This document shows positions 10,504 to 22,600 of a DNA stretch of 33,263 nt, in pieces. The stretch is from the NCBI RefSeq assembly GCF_000003605.2, contig NW_003151264.1, forward strand, positions 245,112 to 278,374, given 5' to 3'. Source of the DNA: Saccoglossus kowalevskii (lineage: Eukaryota; Hemichordata; Enteropneusta; Harrimaniidae). The stretch's first letter is position 1. Every line of letters starts with the position of its first letter. The position numbers were made by a program, and so were the translations under genes. The notes below the pieces were generated by a model. It was given only the letters and a program-made list of their open reading frames with translations. It was not told where the DNA came from and searched no databases.

Positions 10504-11883
10504 TGTGTAATAAAGACACTCAATGATTCCCCACCCTGACTTACACTCCAATACAATTAAACAGTTTTGACCCACGAGATAAGTTGATTTTCATTCAAAC
10601 ATAAAAGTTATATTTACTATATAGGGCTTGCTGGGTTTAATATGTGCTTATTAATTTTAAACCCAGTTAATATTTTTTCTTTGTTGTACTGCCATCATGT
10701 ATTTTGGTTAAATAGTTTTAAGCCTTTGTTGCTAAAAATGAGTCAACACATGTTTGAAATCCATAATCTTGCTGTACCTCAAGTAAAGGAAAAAACTGTA
10801 AGCTCGAAGAAAGTCCAATGAGGATGTCAGTTTTTTAAAAAAAGTTTACAAATTAACTGTGATAATTTAGCAATATCACATTCCATTTCTGGCTTTATCT
10901 AAACACAACAAAACTTTAAAAAATACAATATTACAGAATAAAATATAGTTGTAAAAATATAAGCATTGGTTTCAATAAAAAATAATGCACAGTAGAGCAA
11001 TTGTTAATATTAAATATTTATAGTTTAAATATTTAAAATAAAATGTAAATAACCGGACAAAGTACATCACGTACAACCTTGGAAGCAATACATTAACACT
11101 GTTTAATTACTTCAGAAAAACTACTGAGAAAGTCATTTCTATATAACAGCTAATTACTTGCTAATTAAGGAGTGGGTCACTTTTTAGGGGGGCACAATGT
11201 AAAATTTCCAACTACAACCATTTTCTTTCAAACTACTTACTTATCACCATGTCCCCTGAAAGATAAATGGTGCATCCCTTAAAACATTAATTGCCTGACC
11301 AGACTATTAAAAACAAGACATCACATCAACACAGATATACACACTGTGTGTCATGCATGATTAAAATACAGCTCATTATTATGCGTGAATCTGTTCCAAG
11401 TACACACTTTGTCCCAAATCACTTGTGAAGACTATTCACTGGAACAGTGATGATGCATTGGACGTACTTATCAAACAAAGCTACTGATTATGAACGAAAA
11501 TATGAATTTTGATATAAAAAAAAAAAAAAAAACATTTAAAAAATGTAAATAACACTGTATGTAGCAAGGCATTAATGCATAACTACAGACATTAAAATAT
11601 TAGCAAACAGGATGTTTCTAAATCAGGACCTATAAGGTCACACATACCAGTATTAAGTGTAATGTTAGACTCTGTAACTTTATTTTATTTCAAGATACTT
11701 TAATTTTGAAATTCAAAAGAAGAAAAACAAATTTTTGTTCCACCAAAAGTACCAGGATGTGTGGCCTTTTGCAGGTCATACTTACATGTATTGTGAAATA
11801 CAACTGCAATGTACTTATCAACAACGTTAAACCACAGTCCTGCTATGATATCGGACAGTATGGTTAAACTAAAGTATACCAGT

Positions 11884-12137
11884 CTACCATCTACAGCAGT
11901 TGTATGTTGCTGATACGGTATGGTTTTGAGAACAAATTGCGATCTCATCTTTGGAGTCTTCGACTTCATGCACCTGAACACGTTTCGTTAATTCTTCAGC
12001 GATGTCCAAAAACAGTTTGTCCACATTATCTGCTTCTTTTGCTGACGTTTCTAAAAATCGCATTTCGTGTGTGCTTGCAAAATTGGTGCCATTATCTAAA
12101 CTAACTTCTCTGTCTTCAATTAAATCAGTCTTATTAC
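11884..12137 (-). CDS. RAB30: RAB30 exon 4 (terminal)
   Basis: Completes Gly119 and encodes residues 120-202: the G4 motif NKTD, the G5 motif ETSAK, the stretch [14 protein letters not shown], a hypervariable tail and prenylated NCCRW. The stop TAG is at 11886-11884. The acceptor is TTTACAG. Confidence 0.95.
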
Positions 12138-15100
12138 CTGTAAACATATCAAGAGTATATCAATATAACCATTTTTAATGGATCACAGTAAATCATTCAA
12201 AATTTGTTGTGTGATGATTCACATACATGCAAGCCATTCAGAAAGAATGTATTTTCAAGAAAGCGTATACAAACTAATCCAAAAAGTGGCCATTATGGAA
12301 CATTTTTCATAGGATTTCATGTTAAACACTATTCCATAGATAACTTATACTAATATTCAAAATTCTCCAATTTTTCGTAACAGCCATATAACTACCCCAG
12401 TATGATAAAATGTTTCTGCCATAGGAACCAATTGTAAACTTGGATCAATTTTTGTGGTTGTTTTGTGGGAAACTTAGTTCGGTGACCATATGTTTCTTGC
12501 TGGATTTTGAGGATTTCTGATTGTTTTTTTAAAGGTAGCAAACTACCTTATATGTTTCAACGGTATGTTCAGATCTTATCAATGATATAGATAAGTTTAA
12601 TAGTACATAAGTTTTGGAGTCATCCCAGTCATAAGATATAAATATATACCAAGTATCAAACCAATCACAGATGTTTTTGAGGAGAAATCGAAAAACATTT
12701 TTGCTCTAAAATTACAAAAATATTCATTAAAAAATCATCAAACTGAAAATTGATAGAAGCATAAATATAACGATCTCCACAAAAATATAGAAATTGGGTG
12801 CATTTTTCAATGGCAAGGCTTCAATCATTTCACTATGTTATAACAGAGTCATGTGAAACTTGAAAAGTGAAGTAACTTAGGTTAAATTTATTTAATTAAA
12901 TTGAAAATTAAAGCTTAAATAGGTGGATTTATAGTATATCAACCAAAACTGTAAACCTTATGCCAAGACGCATATTTCTTAAAAGTGTAATTTAATATTA
13001 CTAGTTACTTAAAAATTCCCGGAAACCAGACAGGAAACTGCCAGTATAATGAAGATCACTTTCCTGAATTGACTGCACTGAAATGAAGCTTCACTTCTAC
13101 CGGTACATTCAATTTAATGGCTTCACTTCTCATATTAAACAATTAAACACTTTATAGAAAAACAAAATCATTACACATTTTGTTAAACCTTTTTTAGCTG
13201 CCTGGCAAAATATATTATAAACGAAAAAGTGGAACAATTATCAATTTATCTGTTTGCAAATAATAAAACATTTCAATGATATGACTACAGATCTAAAACA
13301 GAACAGATGTTTCTTCCTGGGAACTCATTTAACATATTTTCTCATCATCAGATCTGTGTAGTATAGCATTAGCTAGTGAGTCATCAGGTCAAAGTTCAAG
13401 GATTTAAGTTACAGATGGTAAAGATGAATCCAAAAATACAAGATTTTATGTCAGACAACATCTATGCAAATTTGATTTGGAAAAGTTGCATTTCTGACAT
13501 TTTTTTTTAAATCTGAGTAGTTCTGAACCCATTCTACATAACAATACTTTTAGATTACTTCAGATTTTGACTGAATTAAAAATGACAAAAATTTAACTGC
13601 TGACAATGTGTGGTAGACTAAGGGAGATCGAAAATCATGTTTTATTTACTAGTATTGTAAATAATTCAGTTTCTTTTCTTATATAACTTTTGTAAAAGGT
13701 ATTCCTCTCTTTTCTTCATCCTTGATGGGGAAAATGATATTAAAACTGTCAAACAATGCTATTGTTATGCAAAATAGTTACATATTACTCACCTACTAAG
13801 ACTGTTATGGCTTTATTACTAGCATATTGTTCAATTTCTTTGATCCAATCAGGTAGACACCTGAAACTTTCAAACGATGTCACATCGTACACCACCACTA
13901 ATGCGTCAGCACTACGATAATAACTTTGAGTAATTGAACGGAATCTTTCCTGGCCAGCAGTATCCCATATCTGCAACTGAATTGAAAGCGTTTATTTTCT
14001 AAAATGATCCATGGCTAAGTTATCAACCTCAAAGGCCTGTTTGTATCTATACCGTGAGGAGATTCATTCATTTGTAACACAGGCTAAAATAGGGAAGATT
14101 AAAATCAGTGTATATTAACTATATTTTTACAGTACTAGAGATCTATATTGTGGTAAGATGCCATTAGGTGCACACTTCAATAATGGAGAAATTAGTAACG
14201 GTACATTATACTACACTACTGTACAGATTTGAGATGAATGGCCCATCTGGAATCCTAAGGGTTGGGATTATGGACAATATGCATGGATTACTGACAATGT
14301 GGAATATTTTATTTCATTTCCTCTGAATAACCTTTTTTCATGGCTTCCTCATTTTTTATGAGTGCAAATTTGATATTCAAAACTCTTCCTGAACCTCCCA
14401 AAAGTTTCAAATATATTGTACCAGTTGATACCACCACACCACTAATTTTCATAGACTGCATTACAAAAATATTTATACTTATGTATGATGTAAATTTTAA
14501 TTAAATCTAACTCACTTTAACTTTGTCATCTCCGATTTGAACCGTTTTTATCATGAAGTCAACCCCAATGGTAGCACCTTGCCCAGGAGGAAATAAACCC
14601 TGAAAAAAAAAAAAAAATAAGACAAACGTGGAAGTTGTTTTGTTTGGTATTTAATACCAATATGTGCTTAACACATTTGATGACAGTAAATTTTGATGAA
14701 GTAAAGATTGTTCAGTCCACACCGCTCATGCATAGTACAAGATCTTGTCAAAAAATTATCTATTAAAATTTTAGTTAGCAGAAAAAATTCAATTGTTCAG
14801 TGCAATCTACCAATTATTTTTTTTAGATTGACCCAAAAAAAATCACTATTATTTCACTTTAATTGTTTTTATAATTACACAAAATTGATTTTTAATGTAA
14901 TGTACTTTGTTATGTTGCCAAAACTTTGGTCATGAGTGTCACTCAACTTCAGTTACAAATGTCTTGTCTGCAACACTACAAAACAATGCAACCACAAAAA
15001 AAAAAATCTTCTGCTATACGTATATTATATACGTATAGCGGAAGATTTTTTTTTTTAAAGTTGGTATTTATTAAATTTCAGCCCCCAAGTGACTGTGAAT

Positions 15101-15501
15101 GCAACCAACCAATAATTAATTTATACTCTTAGCTCAAAAACAGTAAGTAAATAAACAGTCCTTGACCTACACACTTATAATTCTACAAACAATTGACAGA
15201 TATAACTGCAATGAACCCTGCTTGGAAATATTTTGTGTACAGTGAACAGTGAAGACAAATTTCAACAAATGTTATGTTAGTATAAGACAGACATGAAGGA
15301 ACTACTGCTTGCTTCACTGCTTTAGATGATCTCCATCAAAACGGAGGGTTTTTCAGAAAACTAAATATTTGCAAGTATGGCGTGCATCTACACATAGTTA
15401 ATGTATCAACTGACCTGTGTGAATCTACGTACAAGACAAGTTTTGCCTACACCAGCATTACCAATCAACACTACTTTAAATAAATATTTATAATCTTCCA
15501 T
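11884..15501 (-). CDS. RAB30: RAB30 small GTPase, four coding exons
   Basis: Exons 15501-15415, 14599-14516, 13976-13793 and 12137-11884 join to 202 residues; human has 203. The sequence matches RAB30 along its length: [61 protein letters not shown] and [19 protein letters not shown]. All G motifs are intact: P-loop 14-21, switch I Thr39, WDTAGQ 61-66, NKTD 120-123, ETSAK 148-152. The C-terminus NCCRW carries the double cysteine for geranylgeranylation. The family acts at the Golgi as a GTP switch in membrane traffic and Golgi structure. The gene converges on DDIAS and diverges from PCF11. The start is fixed by homology and by its position just after a 5' UTR acceptor. Confidence 0.97.
12138..13792 (-). 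other. RAB30 intron 3
   Basis: A 1.65 kb AT-rich intron with GTGAGT donor and TTTACAG acceptor. I see no exon, RNA gene or full repeat copy in it. Confidence 0.8.
13793..13976 (-). CDS. RAB30: RAB30 exon 3
   Basis: Encodes residues 58-118 and the first base of Gly119. It contains G3 WDTAGQERF and the very conserved [11 protein letters not shown], which marks the RAB30 subtype. Flanked by TTCAATTCAG and GTGAGT. Confidence 0.96.
14516..14599 (-). CDS. RAB30: RAB30 exon 2
   Basis: Exactly 28 codons, phase 0 at both ends. [20 protein letters not shown] carries switch I with Thr39. Acceptor TTTTTTCAG, donor GTGAGT. Confidence 0.96.
14996..15056. repeat. 61-bp near-perfect palindrome in RAB30 intron 1
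   Basis: Eleven A at the left mirror eleven T at the right. Between them are ATCTTCTGCTATACGTATAT and its inverse, around a single central T. There is one mismatch, and it is a G:T-type pair in RNA. The arms are 30 bp with essentially no loop. Confidence 0.85.
15415..15501 (-). CDS. RAB30: RAB30 exon 1 (coding)
   Basis: Encodes 29 residues from Met1 to FTQ, including the P-loop GNAGVGKT. The exon begins 11 bases before the ATG, at 15512, after TTTTTCTAG. The donor is CAG|GTCAGT. Confidence 0.96.
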
Positions 15502-15597
15502 AGTTGAGATATCTAGAAAAAATATTATTAATATTTTAATACATCATTTTTGTAATATTATTATAAAACATTAAAAAAATGTAAAATTAACACTTAC

Positions 15598-15720
15598 AGA
15601 CTGTAAAGATGCTGCTCCGATTATAAATCGATTATTTTCACTTGGATCCAGATATATTCACTGTCATGTGGTGGGCCTTTCCGTGACGCCTCGAGTTTTT
15701 ATACAGCCTTGGTGAGATTT
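15598..15720 (-). other. RAB30: RAB30 5' UTR exon (right boundary approximate)
   Basis: A consensus donor GTAAGTG (+ strand 15591-15597) pairs with the acceptor at 15513-15514 to remove an 85-bp intron just before the start codon. The transcription start is not visible; 15720 is a guess placed in the CpG-containing stretch. Confidence 0.45.
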
Positions 15721-16481
15721 CCAAGGCTGAGTCACGGCCCTACTTATGCAGGTGATCCCCGTCTACACGTGGTGAAGAACAACGTGGTCTGTTGTTGTTT
15801 ACTAGACAATATAAAAAGTGCTGGCAAAAGTCAACATTTAAAACGGAAGTAATGAACATCTGACGATGACATCATTATGCATCCGGGTATGCTACACCGG
15901 AAGTTAGATTTTTATTATAGAAATTATTTTCTGTTGCTCATTTAGTCATTAGTATATAAATACTAATATATTGTCATGTAAAATATTTTCTTTTGATAAA
16001 ATTTTGACGTTTTGATTGATAGAATGGAACAAATGTGTATTTCATGTTTGATTTTACTACGGAAAATTTGATTGGCTCTTCATACTCTCCCAATCACTGC
16101 TCCCAATCGTAAAAAAAAAGAAAAATACGCGTTTGAGTTGTATGTGTTGCAAAGAACATTTGCCGGTGTCCATTATTCCGTTTTTTTTTTATGTAGAAAA
16201 TAAATTTCTTCTTCGGAAATTAGTGAGAAATAGAATAATTTTCTTATTTGGCAGCGATTGTGGACCAATCAACATGCGTCTTACAATATTACATTTTTAT
16301 GACGTCACCGTGAGTTCGAGAAATCGCGAGAGACTATTTTTAGGACGACATCTTATTGCGAAGTTAAATTTTATGATATCGTCATGGATTTTCCCAATTT
16401 TCTTTAATATTTATCTTCCCCTGCTTATTTCAATTCGTCGACCGGTCCAAAAAGTCCTCGTCTGGTGAACAAACCAGCAAG
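15720..16481. promoter_or_regulatory. Bidirectional promoter between RAB30 and PCF11
   Basis: The divergent start codons are 980 bp apart. Visible sites are ETS-type CGGAAGT (15844-15850) and CCGGAAGT (15897-15904), CCAAT on + at 16090, 16103 and 16265, CCAAT on - at 16071-16075, and a palindromic CRE TGACGTCA (16300-16307). AAGATGGCGG overlaps the PCF11 start codon and resembles a YY1 site. There is no clear TATA box. An open frame at 16133-16468 has no family resemblance and is taken as non-coding. Confidence 0.55.
16300..16307. promoter_or_regulatory. CRE palindrome (CREB/ATF site)
   Basis: Full TGACGTCA about 175 bases upstream of the PCF11 ATG. Confidence 0.5.
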
Positions 16482-16640
16482 ATGGCGGATGAGATTGCTT
16501 TTTGTGAAGATTTCCAGTCGTCGTTGTCTGATCTGACCGTCAACAGCAAGCCGTTGATCAACATGCTGACGATGCTGGCCGAAGAAAATGTTGCATATGC
16601 TCCACAAGTGGCAAGGCTAATCGAAGCAAGATTAAACAAG
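16482..16640 (+). CDS. PCF11: PCF11 exon 1
   Basis: Fifty-three codons from ATG in AAGATGGCGG. It begins MADEIAFCEDFQSSLSDLTV, shorter at the N-terminus than human. It forms the first CID helices, with NSKPLINMLTMLAEEN strongly conserved. Donor AAG|GTTTTT, phase 0. Confidence 0.96.
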
Positions 16641-19600
16641 GTTTTTATCATTAATTGAGATTGTATCATGAATGATACTATTTCAGTATTTATCAGTAAA
16701 TTCAGACTGCTAGTTCCGATTTTGGTATAAACTAGTGAACCAATTCAAAGGAGGGCTTTAGTCAGTGCCCCAACCATGATTCGAATAATCGAGTAATTTA
16801 GTGGTTCGAGAAAAAACACAGTTTTTCTGGGAAATAACCACATCCATTATTACCTGGTTGCCATACGTTAACGTTTCACTTTGATATTATGGTTGTCAAC
16901 ATAAACAGAACTAACAGTAGGAGAAAATATTTCTAAATTCTGTGTAAATTATGCATGCCTTGCATATTTTATTGTTCGTTGAGTATTTTTCCTGATTTGG
17001 TCAGTCTTTTGTAAAACATTCCAGGAAGCAGTTTCTATGCGTGTTTCTTGTTTTTCACATTAATGTTTTGGCTTTTTCAAGAGTCTTTTTTTTTCTGAAC
17101 ATCTAATTAGTAATCTAATCTTGTTTGCCCTCGTGTACATTTATAAATCCCTCCTTTTGAATGGTTTCAGTGGTTATAACAGGTGCTACAGCTTAGTCAA
17201 CTGGAATAATGCAGATATTTGGAAGAAATCATTAGTACTGATGGATATTCCTGAAGAAATTTTGAAGCATATTGCTCTCTATATCATTGTCTACATACAT
17301 GTTTAAATGCCATATGTTAACAGTGTTATCCTCACAGAACAAATTTACTACTTGTACATTTGTTCAACAAAAGCTACATGTCTGCCATCACAAACTCAAT
17401 TTTTTGTTTTTCATTAAATTTTCTGGAGATGTAATGCTGTTAACTTGTGTCATCCTGTTCTTAATTTGTGTATTTTCTACTTTTATACAAGTGTGGGAGG
17501 GAGGGAGGGGTTATTGGGAATGAATCGTATAATAAAGCACCCAACATACCAGTATGTCTGAGTGTTTCTTGTGATAAACTCAACTTCTGTATGCCATGTT
17601 TGTGATTACCATTTCCCAGTCGGCCTTGGTCCATTTTATACAAACCAAACCAATTTTCTTGGCTCCCTGTTAACCAGTTTTTATTTCGCATATTGGAGTT
17701 TAAAAAAAATATGGAATAATATTCAGAAAAACTTGCAGGGAGCTTGGAAAAATTGTTGCTCATTCAGTGAGTTGCCCCAGCCCCCTATTGCTACTCTGGT
17801 TCCTGAAGCTATGACACAGTTACACCAGAGAGACGTTCCTGGCATTACCAAGAAGTAACAGCAGCAGTAAGCAGCCATCCAACACATCTACGAGTACAAC
17901 TGTAGCCCCTTGTTAAGACAGTGTATAACTGTGCCCTCCCTTCTATTGCTGAAAATTGATAACATTGAGGACTGGCATAGTTAATATTTTTTGGGACATG
18001 AATCATTCATGCAAGTATGTTTGATCACTCTTCAAAATTAAGTTGAACATTGAAAACAAGTCTTGAAATGTTATCTAATTTCTCAGCTTGTCCTTGTTCT
18101 TGCCCTATATGTCCTCATCATCAGCGGTTCACCGTGAATGATCCAAGTAAGAAGTGGATGCCGAGACGAGTTAACATCATAGAAACTACTGTCTTGTTCT
18201 GCTGGAGGTTGTTATACAAGACTAATTTGTGGTCAAGTGATTGACTGAAGAGAGAGTGTCTTTCATTTTCATATTAACAGTTGGATGGACTTCATGATGA
18301 ATAGGGGACTGTTGGCTATACGGATAAATGTACCCCAATGTAGATGCAGTTTTCAGAAACTCTGAATTCCAGACTGCTGTAAAATTTCTAATTTGGCCAT
18401 GGCAGGCAAAACTACAGTTGACATTTTGTTACAAAATAGTTTTATTTTTCCATAGACTAATTCTTTCCAAATGATCTGGCTTAAAAAAATGGTAGGCTAG
18501 AAAGCAATAATTTTGGGAAATCTGTCTTTTTTATATTTATCTTGGATTGAAAGGAGGATTTTAACATAATCCGCACAGTCTTAGCTCTCAATAACAAGCC
18601 TAAATTAGAACTTTTACAGTACTGGTAATTTCAAAAGTTCTGATTCTTATTGTTCATGCAGTGGCCATCGTATATGCTGAACAATGTGATTAGCTGAATG
18701 TCCCCAGAAAGTAAAAAAGCTAAGCATGTAGCCCTTCGATATTGCCTCCAGGCCAAGTAAAAAAATGATGTGTGTGTGTGTCGTTCTGATAATCATCCTA
18801 CCTAATAAAATCGATTACCTTAATCTTGTTTTACACAATCATGAAAAGAAAGATCCCAAATCACAAAAGATTACAGTGAGACTTGAATGAAACTACCTGT
18901 ATTACCGGTACCGGTATCCAATATTTTGGCTGGATTGGAAAATTTTTTATGTAAACATTTTTAAACACTGATTTTGCTTAAATAAGCTAGCACAAATAAA
19001 AACCTGACCAACCCAAATTGTTTTTGAAGTACATGTAAACAGAACCACACAATTTATTTTATTTGGCCTCATGGAAATGTTGAGATACATTGTTCACAAG
19101 GGTTGGTACCTATTCCTCACAAAGTGAAGTGAGAACTATCGTTCATGTTATTCGTTATTTTGGTTTAAAATATGTTCTAGTGTTATATTATATCCTTGCA
19201 TGTATGTGTTAAATTAATATTCTTTCCCCCAAAATGTCATGTATAATCACCATGAATTTATCCAATGTCACTATACAGGCTAAACCGACGGAAAAGTTGC
19301 CAGTTTTATACCTGCTCGATTCTATATTGAAAAATGTAGGCGGAACATATCAACCTCTCATTGCACACAACATTGTCGCCACTTTTTGTGGAGTGTTTGA
19401 AAAGGTTAGCATTATATAAGATTTAATGTTTTGTTAATGTGGTAACTGAAGCTCAGCAAAGCTATCATGGGTGGCTTTGTCTAACAGAATTGGAATGGTC
19501 AATGTATTGACCACAGACTGTTCCTCGCATCTCATGAGTAGCATGAAGTTGCTTCAGACGCAAGACGTGTGTGTGTGTGTGTGTGGCTGCTGAAAGTTAT

Positions 19601-22600
19601 AAAGTGTATCTAACATGGTGGGTGCTGTAAAAGTTAATTCCCTATGTGTCACTTTGAGATGATCCATGGCTGCAACATCAACAATTCTCCTTAGCAGTTC
19701 CCAGATTAACAACACCAGTGCTAAACTATACTGTAAAACATGTTGTTTTTTTCAGCTGCTATGTTATTTTAGGTAATTTGGTCTACAGAGGTACTGTAGA
19801 ATACTTTATTTTCGCTTGGAATTTATTTTTGCTATTTTCGCTGAAGGGATGATTCCGTGAAAATAAAATCCAGCGAATATACTTTTTTTCCTATATTTCA
19901 CATCAAAAATCTGTGAAAATAAATTCCATACAAAACGCCCAAATTGCCTTTTCAGCGAAAATTAATTCCAGCGAAAATAAAGTATTCCACAGTATTCAAA
20001 ATGTAGCTAATTTATAAAAAAATATTTCCCCATGAGATTGTTGGCACATTAGTTAAATTAAGATTATAATAATTTGTGCATTAAGCCGAATTTGCTAAAA
20101 TAACATGAAGCTGTTTCTAAGTGTTTTACAGTATATCCACTGCGTGTCATAAATCGCTTCCTGATCAAGGGTTGCACATCAGAATTTACTCCACGCTAAT
20201 TCTGCAACTGTTTTCCACAAGAAAGTCAAGTTAAATATGTTAATTTTTACATAGATGTGATATTTAGGGAAACTTAGCGAGGTCAATGAGGAAGTTGCAA
20301 TAAAGCTTGCAGGAGAAATACTGCAGGAGTGTTCTTGCTATCAATGTGCAAAATCATTGTAAAACAGAATTTAAAAAATGTATTTTGTGGTTTGCAAAGG
20401 TGACACTAAGTACAGTAAGTGTTGGAGACAAAAATATTCTAACTAATGAAGAATTAAATCCTGATCTTGTAAACTGCTTTGTGTATAACACATTCAATGC
20501 TGTCAACGAGAAAATAGTTAAAAGAACTCGTCATGGTGATAACAGGGTAGTGCGACACTATCAAAAGGAAAAGCTAGTGAAAGGAATTGAATGTTAGGTA
20601 TCAATCACACTATGCAAAAACGTCTTCGCAATTAGAATACAGATAAACTCCAATATGTTGTATTCATCACATAGCCAGACAGAAATTTGCTCCTTAACAC
20701 ATGTTATCTTGAATAGACAAGTCATCTGATAAATCGGTCACAAGCTTTGTGAGGGTACCGGTAATACCTGCTTTTCACCTGTAATCTATTATTTTGTGTT
20801 AGTGTATGTCAGGCCTTACAAACCTGTACAAACTAAATTTTTCTGCAGAGGTACAAGTCAGAAACAGAACAGCCTAATAATAACTATGAAATAAAGGGTT
20901 TTGTAACTTGGTTGCACAAGTGTACTGCAATTCTCATTTTATCCCTCATGGTAATTGATAAAACAGTGAATTTAAAACTCACTAAATATTCCTGAAATGC
21001 TGATTCAGTGAAATTTAAACTCAGTGAAAATTAGTCATTTTATAGTAGATGCATTGGATAGGCACTAGAATACTGTAGAATACTTTATTTTCGCTTGGAA
21101 TTTATTTTCGCTATTTTCGCTGAAAGGATGTTGCTGTGAAAATAAAATCTAGCGAATATACTTTTTTTCCTATATTTCACATTAAACTCATCAAAAATCA
21201 GTGAAAATAAATTCCACACAAAACTCCCAAAAAGCCTTTTCAGCAAAAATAAAGTATTCCACAGTATGCCGGTAATTACACTACAAAAATAGTGCCCAAC
21301 CAATTGAAATATGTTAGACCGAAAAGAAGTTTTGCTTACTGGTGATGTGAATTGGAAAATGTTTTTCTATTTCAGAGGATGTTTTGTTGATCTAAATTGT
21401 ATGCCACCTTCAGCATTGAATAATCTTAATATAAAAAAAAAACTTCATCAAATCGGTTTTCAATTTTTCCTGGGACGAGAAGCCTGATCTTTTTTCGCCT
21501 CGTTTGTAGTGGTGCCCCATGTATAGTAGATTTGCTGAGCTTCAGTTACAAATAAAGTTTGGCATAACTTCAACAATCTAAGCATTGCTCCGATTTTTTG
21601 TAATAGGAAAAAAATAAATGTGCACATTTGATACAAAATTTAGTCTTCTCCAAAATTACATTTTATTGTACTTTCTGAAAAAAATCAATTTGGTTTGATT
21701 ATCTTCATTACTACCAAAAATGCACAAAATAACAAATGTGAAAATATTAATATATTACAAATTAATTCAGTCACATATGACATGAACTAATCTGGTACAC
21801 GCAAATAATGTAAAATGTGATTTATTCAATTGATCCTGCTATAGTGTGCACATTCATCTAGACTCTTCTAAAAGAAAATCATTGTTTCTACATAAATGTA
21901 CATGAATCTGGAAAAAAATTATACATCCACTCTTGTTTCACGAATTTTCAAAATGTAACAACTTACTGTAATTATTGAAATGAAACAGAGTGGAAATGCA
22001 CGTATGCAAATCATCAGTGAAACCTGCGTTTACAGTTATCTACTTGGCTACATCAAGCAGAGCCATGGTGCCCAAAGCAAATCAATAATCAAGTTCACCA
22101 TTCTTGACTTTCATACAATCTTTGCACAGCAAGGGACAGAGCTTGGTTAAGGCAAAATTAATCGATTTCTAAAATAAACTGGAAGTAAATGAGGATGAAT
22201 AATAAAAGTTTTTGGATATGTGATCAAAATATTTGAAAATATGGATCTAGTCGCATTCTATTGTTATTGTGCTGAATCCTTATGCATGTAAATTATTTCT
22301 ACTCGGAACATATTGTCATTTTAACTACCAAACTAGGAAGTATATATTGCTTGATGTTCAAATGTGGTAAAAGAAAAGGCAACTTCAGAAAAGGGTGATT
22401 TGGAAGAGGTTTGCTCTTTACTGACAAATCTTAGCAAAAGGAATATGTCATTTTAACTTAGTGTTAACATCACCTCTCTTAAATTGTCAATATAAATTAA
22501 CTGCATTGTTTTTCCCATAGATCCTTACAATAAGGTCTATAGTTATCCAAGGAATTTTTCATCACAAACAAATTCACGTTATTTCCTGGTATCTTGTGTA

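Larger units (their letters stand above)
7850..11883 (-). other. RAB30: Probable long RAB30 3' UTR (no other gene seen)
   Basis: Four kilobases of AT-rich sequence between the RAB30 stop codon and a minus-strand AATAAA (+ strand TTTATT, 7867-7872). I see no coding exon on either strand. It contains one MITE (10292-10503), a GC hairpin (9853-9871), a TA repeat (about 8707-8720) and an A16 run (11517-11532). Human RAB30 also has a very long 3' UTR as I recall. Whether the transcript really extends this far is inferred. Confidence 0.4.

Noticed and set aside
16133-16468. 111-codon frame upstream of PCF11
   Set aside because: It is hydrophobic, AT-driven translation with no homology, overlapping promoter motifs and ending just before the true ATG.
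19567-19585. GT dinucleotide run (also near 1460 and 18770)
   Set aside because: Ordinary microsatellites; no sign of function.
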